Position numbers and translations under genes: made by a program. A stretch of 64,000 bases of DNA from Azadirachta indica (taxonomy: Eukaryota > Streptophyta > Magnoliopsida > Sapindales > Meliaceae): assembly GCA_022749755.1 (NCBI GenBank), contig CM040444.1:10024274-10088273 (forward strand), written 5' to 3'. The notes beneath the pieces were generated by a model. It had not been told where the DNA came from, did no database searches, and was given only the letters and a program-made list of their open reading frames with translations. Below are positions 10,933 through 21,701 of this stretch, piece by piece (within the stretch, counting starts at the first letter, position 1; each line of letters starts with the position of its first letter).

Positions 10933-12600
10933 TCAAAAGGAACCAAGTCCCATTCGATCTACATGATCCTTAAATTTCAATGGTGGCATGCCTTTTGTCA
11001 AAGGATTAGCAATCATCAATTCAATGCTAACATGTTCAATAACCACTGTTTTATCTTTAACACGTTCTCTTATGGCTAAATACTTAATGTCGATGTGTTT
11101 GCTTAGACTACCACTTTTATTATTTTTAGCCATAAAAATTGCAGCTAAATTATCACAATATATCTTTAATAGCCTAAAAATTGAATCCACGATCTTAAGC
11201 CCAGATATGAAATTCTTCATCCATATACCATGTGAGGTAGCCTCAAAATAAGATACGAACTCAGCCTCTATAGTAGAAATAGCGGTCAAAGTCTGCTTTG
11301 CACTCCTCCAAGATACAACTCCACCGGGAAACATAAAAATGTATTTAGATGTTGATTTTCGTGAATCAACACAGCCAGCGAAATCTGAATTTGAGTATCC
11401 AGTTACCTCTAAATTATCTGTTCGTGTATACATAAGCATATAATCCTTCGTTCCTTGAAGGTATTTCATCACCTTCTTTGCAACTCTCCAGTGGTCTAAA
11501 CTAGGATTACTCTGATATCTTCCTAACATTCCAACAGCAAATGCAATGTCAGGTCTGGAGCAGACATGAGCATACATTAGACTTCCAATAGCAAAAGCAA
11601 ATGAAATGTTTTGCATTTGTTCCTTTCAAGATCATTCCTTGGACATTGGTTCAAGTTAAATCTGTCACTTTTCACAATAGGTGCTACACTTGGTGAACAA
11701 TCTTTCATCTGAAATCTCTCTAAAACTTTATTGATATAGGTCTCTTGAGATATACCTAAAATACCTCGAAATCTATGTCTATGTATCTTAATACCAATGA
11801 CATAAAATGAATCACCAATATCCTTCATGTCAAAATTTTCAGAGAGAAATTGTTTCACCTTATAAAGCAACACCTTATCATTGGATGCAAGCAGAATGTC
11901 ATCCACATATAGAATTAAGAAACATATTTTACTCCCACTAACCTTCTGGTATATACATTGATTCATGATATTTTCTACGAAACCAAATGAAGAAATAACA
12001 TCATGAAATTTCAAACACCATTGACGGGAGGCTTGTTTCAAGCCATATATGGATTTCTTGAGCTTGTATACCAAATGCTCGCCATTGCTAGAGAAAAATC
12101 CTTTTGGTTGGTTCATGTAAACCTCTTCCTTTAAATCTCCATTGAGAAAAGCCATTTTCACATCCATTTGTTGCAATTCTAAGTCAAAATGTGCAACTAA
12201 TGCCATAATTATACGAAAGGAATCTTTCTTGGATATAGGAGAAAATGTCTCTTTGTAATCAATTCCTTCCTTTTGAGTGAATCCTTTGGCAACGAGTCTC
12301 ACTTTGTATCTCTCAATGTTGCCTGATGAGTCTTTCTTAGTTTTAAAGACCCATTTACGTCCTATAGCTTTTGCACCATTAGACAACTCAACAAGATTCC
12401 AAACTCTATGAGATGCCATAGAAATCATCTCATCTTTCATTGCATCATACCATAAATTTGATTCTTTGCAACTCATAGCTTGTGAAAACATTTCTGGATC
12501 ATTTTCGACTTCAATGTTATAGTCAAATTCTTGTAGATACACAACATAATCATTAAAAATTGCTGATTTCTTTGATCTAGTAGATCTCCTTAATGTTGTA
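10933..12600 (-). pseudogene. copia RT and RNase H region
   Basis: Two overlapping open frames (12542-11577 and 11616-10933) cover most of the domain pair, with a frameshift near 11600. RT: NLWYDAMKDEMISM, GRKWVFKTKKDSSGNIERYK, DVKMAFLNGDLKEEVYM, KSIYGLKQASRQW and the intact catalytic LYVDDILLASND. RNase H: SDFAGCVDSRKSTS, SWRSAKQTLTAISTIEAEF and IYCDNLAAIFMAKN, ending LIANPLTKGMPP, the usual copia C-terminus. It would copy the element's RNA to DNA. It is the best-preserved part of the element. The 10654-10932 stretch between it and the polypurine tract is non-coding. Confidence 0.92.
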
Positions 12601-12756
12601 TCAACATTTTCCTGAAGAATATGTTATTCAACTGTTCGTTCAAAATTTTCTAGTAATTCTTGAACAAATTGATCTACTAGATTATCATTACTTATGGAAT
12701 TTCAATGATTGGTTGCTCAACACCCGGTTGGACTTGAGGGGAGTTATGAATGACAA

Positions 12757-13990
12757 TCAATCATCACTTGAAGTGGACAGCTGAGCATCAATATGATCTT
12801 TCTCAGAAATAATATCCTGAAATTGATCATTTCCACCAATTAAGTCATTTTCAAGAAATTTTGCATTTCTTGATTCCACAATCCTAATAGTATAAGATGG
12901 ACAATAAAATCTGTACACTTTAGACTTTTTAGCATATCCAATAAAATATTCACTAATGGTCCTTGAATCTAATTTCTTTTCTTGTGGATTATAAACTCTT
13001 ACTTCAGACGGACATTCCCAAACACGTACATGTCGCAAACTCAGTTTCCAACCTTTAAATAATTCAAAAGGCGTTTTTGGCACAGCCTTGGTTGGAACCC
13101 AATTCAATATATACGCTGCCGTCTTAAGAGCTTCAGTCCATATGATTTAGGAAGCTTAGAACTACTAAGTATACTCCGTACCATGTCCATTAACGTTTGG
13201 TTTCTTCTTTCTGCTACACCATTCTAGTCTGGAGAACCAGGCATGGTATATTAGGCAACTATCCTTTGTTCTTGAAAAAACTTCGCAAATGGACCAAGTA
13301 CTTGTCCATCCTCAGTATATCTACCAAAATATCCTCCACCTCCATCTGTTCTCACAATCTTAATTTGCTTTCCGCATTGTTTCTCTATTTCAGCTTTGAA
13401 AACTTTAAAAGCATCTAGTACTTCATTTTTATTTTTAAGCAAGTAGAGATACATATATTGTGAGTAATCATCTATAAAAGAGATGAAGTCCTTAAACTCC
13501 TTTTGGCACCATACAAGTCCATGTCTGGGCTACAAATATTTGAATAGATGATCTCTAATTTATTTAAACTCCTTTTGGCACCTTTCTTTGTCTTGTTGGT
13601 CTGTTTTCCCTTTATACAGTCCAAACAAGTATTAAAATCAGTAAAATCTAAAGTATTAAATACTCCATCATTTACTAATCTTTTAATTCTTTCTAAAGAG
13701 ATATGTCCTAATCTCCGGTGCCACAAGATAGAGGAATTTTCATTCATAACACATCGTTTAATACTAGCTTGAACATGTATCACATCATAAGAAGCATTGT
13801 TTTGTAAATTAATACAGAAAAGACCATTAAATAATGTACCATTCCCAACAAGATCAGATTTGTAAAATAAATTAAAAGAAGTATCTGAAAAATTAAAGGA
13901 ATAACCAAACGATACAAGTCTTGAAAAATAAATTAAATTTCTAGAAAAAGTTGGAATATAAAATGTCTTTTCTAAACTCAAACAAAACCA
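12757..13990 (-). pseudogene. copia integrase region
   Basis: Read downward: LWHRRLGHISLERIKRL with CLDCIKGKQ (the H-H-C-C zinc-binding head) at 13620-13740, then the core with KIVRTDGGGGYFGRY (second catalytic Asp) near 13340. The region holding the catalytic Glu reads YTMPGSPD-stop-NGVAERRN near 13200-13250, where the usual Gln codon CAG is TAG. Then come NWVPTKAVPKTPFELFKGWK and the C-terminal part to about 12757. A ~10-codon internal repeat or frameshift interrupts the head-core junction near 13510-13580. It would have inserted the DNA copy; it is inactive. Confidence 0.9.
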
Positions 13991-14960
13991 CTACTTAAAA
14001 TTAAACTACATATTCCAATTGACTCCACATGTGAACGCATCTTATTTCCTGAATAGATGCATTGCTCACTACCCACTGACTTCCTTAGGTTTTGCATACC
14101 CTGCAAGGTATTTGCAACATGGATTGTAGAATCAGAATCAATCCACCATGTGTTATAACTAGTTTCAACTATATTAGATTCATAACAAACAATTGAGATT
14201 AAATTACCTTTCTTCTCAAGCCATTTTTGAAACTTGGAACAATCCTTCTTCATGTGTCCTTTCTTCTTGCAGAAGAAGCACTTGGATTCCTTTTTTATTT
14301 CAGTTTAAGGAGGTATTTTACCTTTCCCTTTTTGTTTGGCTTGCCCTTTGTTCTTCCCTTGTGTTACCATAAATGCACTTTTACCCAATTTTATTGTTAG
14401 CCTTCCTTCTTCTTGAACACACATGATTAATAGTTCATTAATTAACCATTTATTCTTATGCATGTTATAGAAGATTTTGAAGGGTCTATATGCTTGTAGA
14501 AGAGTGTTCAGTATATAGTGCACAAGAAAAGACTCAGACATTTCAACCTCAAGAGTTTTTAACTGAGTCACAATGTCCCTCATTTGCATAATGTGCTCAC
14601 GTACACCTCTAACACTGATGAGCCTCATAATGAAAACTTTATAATTATGATGCTAGCAAGTGCTTTATCTGAAGTCTCAAATTGTTCATCAATTACCTTC
14701 AATAATGCCTTGATATTATCACACTGATCGACTGAACCCCGAATACCAGCAGAAATTTTGGTTTTATTGAACATCATACTTAAGTGATTAGATTGCTCCC
14801 ATCGTTCATAAAGAGCAATTTCAGCTTGACTGTTGATTTCATTGGTTTGTCTTTCCGCATAGCATAATCAATGTCCATCCATCCTAAATGAAGGAGAATT
14901 CTTTCCTTTCAAACCTTATAGTTATCACCTTTCAACTCATGAATGTCACATTTTATATTA
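13978..14960 (-). pseudogene. copia Gag and protease region
   Basis: Gag starts in LKGDNYKV-stop-KERILLHLG near 14910 (W codon is a stop) and continues through CDNIKALLKVIDEQFETSDK and QMRDIVTQLKTLEVEMSES. The zinc knuckle CFFCKKKGHMKKDC at about 14237-14280 has all four ligands. Protease follows with WWIDSDSTIHVANT near 14150; the active-site D-S-G is D-S-D here. Several stops and at least two frameshifts. In a live element Gag forms the particle and protease cuts the polyprotein. Confidence 0.88.
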
Positions 14961-15540
14961 GAAAAATTTTCAAATTGTATAACTGCATAAATTAAACATA
15001 TATGCTTATATATAATATGAATTGATGCTAATAAACAGATATCATGTTTTACCAATGTAAACCACGTTGTAAAATATGAATCAATGAACATAAAACTTGC
15101 CTTTGGGTTAAAGTTCTAATTCAAGCATATTCATATTTATATATGTATATATAAATCTTTATAAGAAAACTATCAAATTATGTTCCTTTTCCTAATTCCT
15201 GTGGATAATTAAGAAAATAAGTTGATATTTTATTCTAACTAATCATATAAATATAATAAAAATTCCTGTGGGATAAAATTTATTATATTAAATACGATTA
15301 ATTACAAGTAATGTCAATTTCTTATACACGATCCTAAAATATTTAAAATATAATTTTGTATAATTAAAAATGTTGTAACTAATCCTTAATTAATCACAAT
15401 TATATGGATCATAAACATTTAATTTTAATCATAAATTGGTTATATAAATTGTATGAAATAATAAGACATAATTTCAATTATATGTTCTAAAATAATCAAA
15501 TAAGTTGCATGTTATTATTTACTATAACATACAGAAAACT
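14961..15540 (-). other. 5' leader of the copia element, AT-rich
   Basis: Sequence between gag and the 30-bp tandem repeat; no open frame. Such leaders normally hold packaging signals, but none can be recognised here. Confidence 0.5.
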
Positions 15541-15732
15541 ACATGTCATATTACCAAAATAATGGAAATGACATGTCATACGATTTCACAAATAAAAAAC
15601 TACATGTCATATTAAGTCATTTCGAAAATGACATATCTTATTATTTTACATAAGCAGATGATATGTCATACAATATCATGCAGAAAACGACATGTCATAT
15701 TATTTATCATATAGCAGATGACATGTCATATA
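15541..15732 (-). repeat. 30-bp tandem repeat with a palindromic core in the copia leader
   Basis: Seven units with the core ACATGTCATA, starting at 15541, 15571, 15602, 15631, 15661, 15690 and 15721, so a steady spacing of 29-31 bp. In most units the core is flanked to give ATGACATGTCAT, a 12-bp palindrome. Units 4 and 5 are degenerate (ACATATCTTA, ATATGTCATA). Confidence 0.85.
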
Positions 15733-15970
15733 ACATTGTCTTCAACTTCCAACAAATGATTTTTTTTTTTTAATTTGATTACAGAAATGAATTATCTCTT
15801 ATTTGATTTCAAAAGCAAAAATTATTAAATCAAATCCCAAACCAGTAATCCGATTTCATAATAATTTCTAGTATTATTATTAATCAATAATACTTGAAAA
15901 TAAATTCGATTTTCTAAATAATAATCTCTTAACTTAATTTCACAAAAAAAAAATGCAGAGGCAATAACAA

Positions 15971-15984
15971 TGGCTCTGATACCA
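15971..15984 (-). other. primer-binding site (initiator tRNA-Met)
   Basis: Minus strand TGGTATCAGAGCCA, complementary to the 3' end of plant initiator tRNA-Met, two bases inside the 5' LTR. Confidence 0.93.
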
Positions 15985-15986
15985 AA

Positions 15987-16347
15987 TATTAGAATTCATA
16001 TACGATCTAGCATGCTTTACTAATCACAATAACATATAGATCAAGTGCAGAATTAAACTTAAAAGGACATACTTCCTGCTATTGTCATCTTTTACAATCT
16101 GATGATGAAAGTTACTACTTTTCGGTTCTTCTAAACCTTACACAATTTACATGTATTTATAGGCTCTGCCCATTACAGAAGCCATAAAAAAAAACTGTCA
16201 AAAACTGCCCGAACGTGTAACTATTTAATTGCCAGAAACTGCCAGAACGTATAACAACTGTTAGAACATGTAACGAACTGTATAATACACATTCCCACTT
16301 AAAATGATGAAAGACCATAGGCCACTTATAGTTAAAAAATTCCAATA
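15987..16347 (-). repeat. 5' LTR of the copia element
   Basis: 361 bp, aligned end to end with 10203-10642 apart from two deletions. Minus-strand ends are TATTGGAATT (TGTTAGAATT in the other copy) and GAATTCTAATA. It is followed by the right GGTTT duplication. Confidence 0.9.
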
Positions 16348-16352
16348 GGTTT

Positions 16353-17080
16353 ATCTTGAAATTTTTGGGTTGGATGAGTTCGAAGTTATCGTTTCATGTT
16401 TTAAATATAGAGAGATTCAAGCAAAGGAAAAAGGAAGACTTTTGTTCTTTGTTAACGTATTTCAAAAATAAAAAATGCGTAAATTGTTCTTTGCAGCATG
16501 AGTAACGCTAGGCTTTGTCAAAGGTTGCTCCAATTTCGTGTTTGTTACGACTTATGCTGTTAGATGCTGGTGGAGGCTGTATTGTCTGTTGCAGCGTGAT
16601 ACCAACCTTTTTTCTGATTCTTTTCTTGCCTATGTTTCTGTAATTTGCTACAAGACTGATTCTTTGCTGATGTTGGTTTTTGGAGTTGAATTGCTGTTAT
16701 GTGCTGACAGTTTGCTGTTTTTCTGCTGCTATATGTTGTTTCTTCCTACTGCAGAATAGTGTTTTCATGCTGTAATATACCGTTTGCCGCTGCAGTTTTC
16801 AGTTTACTGCTGCAAAAATGCTGTTTTCTTGCTGCAGTATGCTATTTGCTGCTGTAGTTTGCTGTTTTCCTGCGATAATTTGCTGTTTGAAGTTAGCTAT
16901 ATCACTACTGCAAAATGCTGTTTAATTGCAATTTACGAGCATAGCGTACTCTCCACTGACAGCTGCTTTATGGTTTTGAATATTGATTTATGTTTCCATA
17001 CGTTACAAGATATGCCTATTTACCTGTCTATAGGTGAGCTAAATGCACCAACGACAGAGGGAAATTAAAAGAAAAAAAAT
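16353..17080 (+). repeat. imperfect TTTGCTGCTGCAGTT-type repeat region
   Basis: Internal sequence of the large element. From about 16540 to 16920 it is built of short imperfect words such as TTTGCTGTTTTCTGCTG and GCTGCAGTTTGCTG at 14-20 bp intervals, on one strand. Open frames at 16538-16759 and 16784-17068 are Cys/Leu/Phe-rich as this repeat would give, and are not taken as genes. Confidence 0.55.
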
Positions 17081-17084
17081 AGTA

Positions 17085-17595
17085 ATCAGGTCAGGTTAGT
17101 GTATTCGTTTGGTGCCCCCTTTTTCAGATGAAAATCAGTTAGGTCAGATCAAATCAGTTCATGTCAGTGCATTCGGTTAGTGCCCCAGGTTTCAGATCAT
17201 GGTTGGTATGGGCTTTTCAAAGGCAACAACAATGCCACTATTGTAAGCAGCAGTCGTGACAGCAATCAATAACAAAAAGAGCATATTCAGGAATTTTAAA
17301 AGTTTTGTTAACATAGGCTTTATGAAGACATACTCTGCTTAGTTGGCTCAGTTGCTTCTGACATAACTTGGTGTACCCGATTAGCGATGATCTGATCTAG
17401 TACTACTCACCTGATCTGCTCAATTAGCTCAGTTGCTTCTGACCTGACTTGATGTACCCGATTACCACTGTTCTGATCTGGTGCTACTAATCTGATCTGC
17501 TCAATTGGCTCAGTTGCTTCTGACTTGACCTGATGTACTCAAATTACCATTCATCTGATCCAGTGCTGCTGATCTAATCTTGACTTTGCTTAGCT
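17085..17595 (+). repeat. two tandem repeat sets: a ~70-bp pair and an 81-bp triplet
   Basis: A pair of units ending GGTGCCCCC / AGTGCCCCA and TTTCAGAT lies at about 17085-17130 and 17150-17200. A second set has period 81: GTTGCTTCTGAC begins at 17351, 17432 and 17513, each followed by a TGTAC(C/T)C block and TCTGATC words. Its span is about 17335-17595. Confidence 0.75.
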
Positions 17596-17619
17596 GCTAC
17601 AACACTTGACAAATTATCA

Positions 17620-18930
17620 AATTGAAGCCAGTCAAATTTCTAGCACAATCACACCTTCAGCAGCCTTGTGTTTGTTGCTTCTACTAGCTAGTGATATGGC
17701 TGTCACTCCTCTGAAATTGCTGATCCCACAATCAGCACCTTTTTGTAATAAAAGTTGGTAGGCATCAGCATGGCCCTCTTTAGTTGCAAGCATGAAAGGT
17801 AAGTTTCCAATCAATGATGCAAAGTGAAGAGCTCCAAATTGCTTGTAGCCATCAATCTGTGAGCAAGAACAGCATCAAGCAAGATCTCTTCAAACAAAGA
17901 CATTACACCAGCATTGACATGCTACAGCAAGATAGGAACAACTGTCTATCCCTGCCCTTGATATTGATATCAGCCCCATAATTTATCAGGAGCTTGAATG
18001 CCTCTACATGGCCAGCTTTTACTGTATCATAACAGTAACAAAGAGCAACAAGGAGAACATTTCAGCATTGGCCTGAATCAGCACCTAAAATTATTAGCTC
18101 AAGGAAACAATTATCCTGATCAGCTTTGGCAACTAACATCAGAGATATGTCACCAGCTTTAGTCCTTGAATTAATTTGGCAACCGTGCAAAATCAATTGT
18201 TTCAGAATGGGAAGGCATCCTATTCTAGCAGCCAAATGAAGAGGACGAGATTTATGTCCCTTCTTGGTTCTTACAGGAAATTCCATATCAGCACCAACAT
18301 TAAGCAACATACATGTTGCAAGTGGATTCTGGCAGAGGATGGCATGTGAAAAAAGGTTTCTGCCTTACTATTGACTTTGAAGTAGAGGAGATTTGGTGCT
18401 GAAGCAGAAGCTTTAAGATTTCGCCACTTGCTTCATAATATTCAATTGCATACTAGATTTTATTATATGGCTCACCTAAACATGCAATCATTCTCAGTTC
18501 CTCAACAAAGAAGATGTCCCATGACCAAGGTCCTATCCTGACAAAGCAACCAATTTTTGTCCTGCCTCCAACAAGTATTTAACCATAGGAACTTGCCGGC
18601 TTATAATTGCACACACTAAAGCTTGCAGATACATATGTGTGCTGGACCACTTCATGACCTGTTATCTCTGAACAGATCAAGAGTTTTGTATACTTGGCCT
18701 AACCCCAAAGGCAAGCTTCAAGCAAATCATCTTCACGAGCTGATTGAGATGCACCAGCCTGAGAAGCATGTCAAGGAGGACAAAATAACCTTCACAAGCT
18801 GCAGCAATAGCTGCAAACCCCGAGATAAAAGTAAGCAAATGGAGATCACGAATGATGCTAATTCAGCGAATCAGAACCCAAATAAGGAGTCCAAGACCAA
18901 GACCGGGGAAGAAGCAGATGAATACATCTA
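17620..18930 (-). pseudogene. ankyrin-repeat protein gene fragment
   Basis: Minus strand, reading downward: AIAAACEGYFVLLDMLL near 18800; VPMVKYLLEAGQKLVA near 18560; CLGEPYN and YYEASGEILKLLLQH near 18400-18480; MLLNVGADMEFPVRTKKG then RPLHLAARIGCLPILKQLI (18062-18310); INYGADINIKGRDR near 17960; PFMLATKEGHADAYQLLLQK then GADCGISNF (17632-17814). These have the ankyrin pattern (TPLHxAAxxGH..LLLxxGAD) over at least five repeats, in several frames with stops, and no introns are obvious. Ankyrin repeats bind other proteins; the host parent gene is not identified. It lies inside the large LTR element and antisense to it, so it is most likely a captured gene piece. Confidence 0.75.
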
Positions 18931-18931
18931 A

Positions 18932-19579
18932 GGCACTCAAAAGGGACGGATGTTAATCTGGTGAAAAGCTTCTTAGATTATAACAATGGACATCAACCTA
19001 CTTCGTCTGGTACATTTGTCATGTCGACAAGAAGAATTCATCAATACTAAGAGAAGGCCTACAAGGATAATATTTTTCAGATGAGTTTTCAATCTAGATT
19101 CAGATTCAATTACAAGAAAAATTATTTCTTGCTGAACACAGACTAGGGAAGTATAGCTACTAATATTTTTAATTTTCACTTTTAAGTTTATTCAATTAAA
19201 TTTTTGGAGATATTTATTAACATAGCTGGAAGTTCATTTTATTTATGAAATAGCTAAACGTCTACTTTATTTCTAATTATTTCCTAGGAAATAAGATTTT
19301 ACTACAAGAAATGCAGGCTCAAACATAAAAGGAAAACATCATCATTCTAACTCCTTCAATCATAAAATGATGATAAGTCTTGCCAAAATGGAGTTGGCAT
19401 TTCCTATATATTATTTGCTAAAAGTGTAAAAGCTATATCACAACTCAAATAATTTTTTAGAAGGAATGCTAAGTTCTACAATGATACTGTAGATTTCTCT
19501 ATAAAAAGTCATAAAAAAAAAGGACATAATTTAGGTTATACGACAGTTTTAGATTTATCTACAAGATGTCGTGTAAAAA
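18932..19579. other. internal sequence of the large element, nothing recognised
   Basis: AT-rich, no coding signal. A nearby pair of GTCATAAAAAA / ATGTCGTGTAAAAAA words at 19505-19580 leads into the following tandem repeat. Confidence 0.4.
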
Positions 19580-20285
19580 AGGCCTGATCTCAGGCCAACG
19601 ATATTCGACTGCTCGGAAAAATAAATGAGCTAATATTCTACTCCTCAAAAAAAAGATCTAACCATAGTTCAGATCAGATGACGATGACTAGAAGATTATT
19701 AAATTTCGTTTATTCAATGAGATGTTATAAAAATATCTAACCACAGTTCAAATCAGATTAAAAGATTAATAAATTTCATTCATTCAGTAGACTACCATTA
19801 AAAGATCTTACTACACTTTAGATTAAATAACGATGATTAGAAATATAATGGACTTTGTTTACTTAGCAAATTGTCATAAAAAGATCTTACTATAGTTCAG
19901 ATCAGACAATGATTAGAAGATTGTTAAAATTAATTCATTCGAGGAAATTGTTAAAAAGTTCTAATCATAGCTCAGATCAGAAATTTAGTAAATTTAGCCT
20001 ATTTATCAAATTACCGCAGAAAAATATCTGGCCTCAGTTCGGATCAGACAATGAAATAAATTTCAAAAAAAATTATTGTAAAAAATCTGATCTCAGTTCA
20101 AACCATACAACAATCAAAAGAATCATAAACTTTGTCTCATATAGGAATTGTTGAAGAGAAGACCTAGTCAAAGCTCAAACTTTACATTGACCTCTGTTCA
20201 ATATTAGTAAAATCTGTTTCAATAAGAAACATAAAAGAAGAGACCTGAGAGCAAGTTCAGATCACGTGCGTCCAGGTTATCTACA
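19580..20285 (+). repeat. diverged ~60-80-bp tandem repeat before the 3' LTR
   Basis: Each unit opens with a (G/A)ATCTxAxCxxAGTTCAGATCAGA-like block (short form CAGTTCAGATCAG) and ends with a TTCATT..AAATTG(T/C)..AAAA part. Unit starts are seen near 19653, 19732, 19803, 19882, 19957, 20023, 20084 and 20247. Identity between units is low (about 60-75% by eye). Confidence 0.7.
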
Positions 20286-20385
20286 ATAGAGAGAAGAAAT
20301 TGTTGTTGGATGGTAAGGTTTAAGTTTGAGATTCAAGTTTGAACATTAATCTTAAATAAAATTTCTAGTGAAAAGGGTTAGTTTC

Positions 20386-20406
20386 ACTAAAAATTAGGGG
20401 ACCTAA
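20386..20406 (+). other. polypurine-like tract before the right LTR
   Basis: AAAATTAGGGGACCTAA ends directly at the TGTT start of the right LTR. It is similar to AAATTGGGGGACTTAC before the LTR-like unit at 58258. Confidence 0.5.
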
Positions 20407-20979
20407 TGTTTAGGAGAGTGGCCTGAGGCCTGAAGAGTTAATGGGCTGCATGTCAATAAGCCTATATATCTGTTCAATTTAGCTAAAGAAGAATCATGAT
20501 TAGACCACATTTGGTTAGAAAAATCCACCTGACATGTCAAGCCTAGGGAAATTGTTTCGGTGTTTAAGGAAAGTGACCTTGGCCCCATGGAGTGAATGGG
20601 CCTTGTACCAACTAACCTGATGTTAAGGCAGCTCTAATATGTCCTATTCAAATCAGCTTAAGAAGAGCTTTGGCCAAAAACCACACAAGTGAATCAAGTC
20701 GACAAGAGGGAAATTCTTATGAGAAAAGGAAAACTAGAACTGGAAGTCCTAATTTAAGGTAAATTAGGATTCTGTAAAATACACTCCAAATTCTATTAGA
20801 ATTCTTAATAATACTGGAATAAGAAAATTAGTGTTTATATACATTATGCATTCTCTTCGTGTATATTCATTCATGAATTTTCTAAAATAAGTAATAAAGT
20901 AATTTTTATTCTTAGGCAAAAAAGAGAAAAATTTAACCTTTGCTATGTGATATCGAAATTGTAAATTTCAGTATCAACA
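20407..20979 (+). repeat. 3' LTR of the large non-autonomous element
   Basis: 573 bp, TGTTTAGG to TATCAACA, direct repeat of 9310-9878. Followed by TCTAG, near-match of the TATAG at 9305. The open frame on the minus strand at 20403-20588 is chance reading through this LTR. Confidence 0.65.
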
Positions 20980-21070
20980 TCTAGTTTAAAGACAAGATAG
21001 GATTAATAGAAAGTAATTTGTAAAAAAAATAGAAAATAGAAATTGAGTGGAAGTCTTTCATTTTAATTTG

Positions 21071-21701
21071 GGTAAACTTCAATTTGCGGCAACATATATT
21101 TATAATTTTTAATATGCCTCCAAATTTTAATAAAATCATCATATCACCTACAAATGTTAATTTATCTATATTTTTTATACTTAAAAAGGTAAAATTATAA
21201 TTTATAATTCCAAATTCCAAATTCCAAATTAATAAAAATAATTTTTCTTCTATGGCCTATTCCTTTTTTTTTTCTTCTTTCATGGTATATTCTTCTCTTT
21301 TTTTCATTTTTTCCTATTTTCTTCTTCTTTTTCTTCTGTTTTTCCCTCATCTATCCTCTTTTTTTTTTTTTCTTCTTAATCAATCTTATTATCTAAAATT
21401 AAAATATAAAAAATAACCCATTAAAACCACTTGCCTTATAAACCAAACCAATTTTGTAATTTTAACAATAAAATCAATTAATTTAAAAGCAGAATCAATT
21501 TTTTAGTTTTTCAATAATTTTACTTAACATTTACATTAATGAATGGTAAAATCGTTTTTTATCAAAATTATGGTCAATCGGGTAAATCATTACATATAAC
21601 GGTGGAAGTTTTTGATGTGGGGACAACATGATATTTTTCATAAAATTTAGGGGCGCGTTAAAAATCGTTAATATATAACCTGTATAAATTGAAATTTAAC
21701 C
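21071..21701. mobile_element. inverted-repeat (MITE-like) element
   Basis: The left 85-90 bp (from GGTAAACTTCAATTTGCGG) match the reverse complement of the right end (GGTTAAATTTCAATTTATAC on the minus strand from 21701) with shared blocks CCTCCAAATTTTA / CCCCTAAATTTTA and ATATCAC / ATATCATG. Identity is about 65-70% by eye. No open frame. Typical of a small non-autonomous DNA element or a foldback element; target duplication not clear. Confidence 0.5.

Larger units (their letters stand above)
10203..16347 (-). mobile_element. complete but inactive Ty1/copia retrotransposon
   Basis: 6145 bp, minus strand. LTRs at 15987-16347 (5') and 10203-10642 (3') have ends TGTTAGAATT..AATTCTAATA. A perfect 5-bp target duplication GGTTT lies at 10198-10202 and 16348-16352. 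A primer-binding site matching initiator tRNA-Met is at 15971-15984 and a polypurine tract at 10643-10653. Coding order gag, protease, integrase, RT, RNase H is that of Ty1/copia. Premature stops and frameshifts in gag, protease and integrase make it inactive. It sits inside the 9310-20979 element and is therefore the younger insertion. Confidence 0.93.
9310..20979 (+). mobile_element. large non-autonomous LTR element carrying an ankyrin gene fragment
   Basis: Two direct repeats of ~570 bp (9310-9878 and 20407-20979) both start TGTT and end AACA. The outer flanks are TATAG (9305-9309) and TCTAG (20980-20984), a 4/5 match expected for an old 5-bp target duplication. A purine-rich AAAATTAGGGGACC lies just before the right copy. 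Without the later copia insertion (10203-16347) the element is about 5.5 kb. I find no gag or pol of its own. It contains TGCTG-rich sequence, an 81-bp tandem repeat, a minus-strand ankyrin pseudogene and a ~60-80-bp tandem repeat. Seen: paired repeats and flanks. Inferred: that they are LTRs of a single element rather than two unrelated solo LTRs. Confidence 0.6.

Noticed and set aside
15541..15732. CRISPR-like array
   Set aside because: Spacing is regular, but repeats are 10-12 bp, spacers are related, and the host is a plant; it is a tandem repeat in a retrotransposon leader.
16538..17068. Two open frames rich in Cys, Leu and Phe
   Set aside because: Produced by the TGCTG-type repeat; no start context or homology.
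18623..18931. 102-codon plus-strand open frame
   Set aside because: Lies antisense to the ankyrin fragment, which continues through this region on the minus strand.
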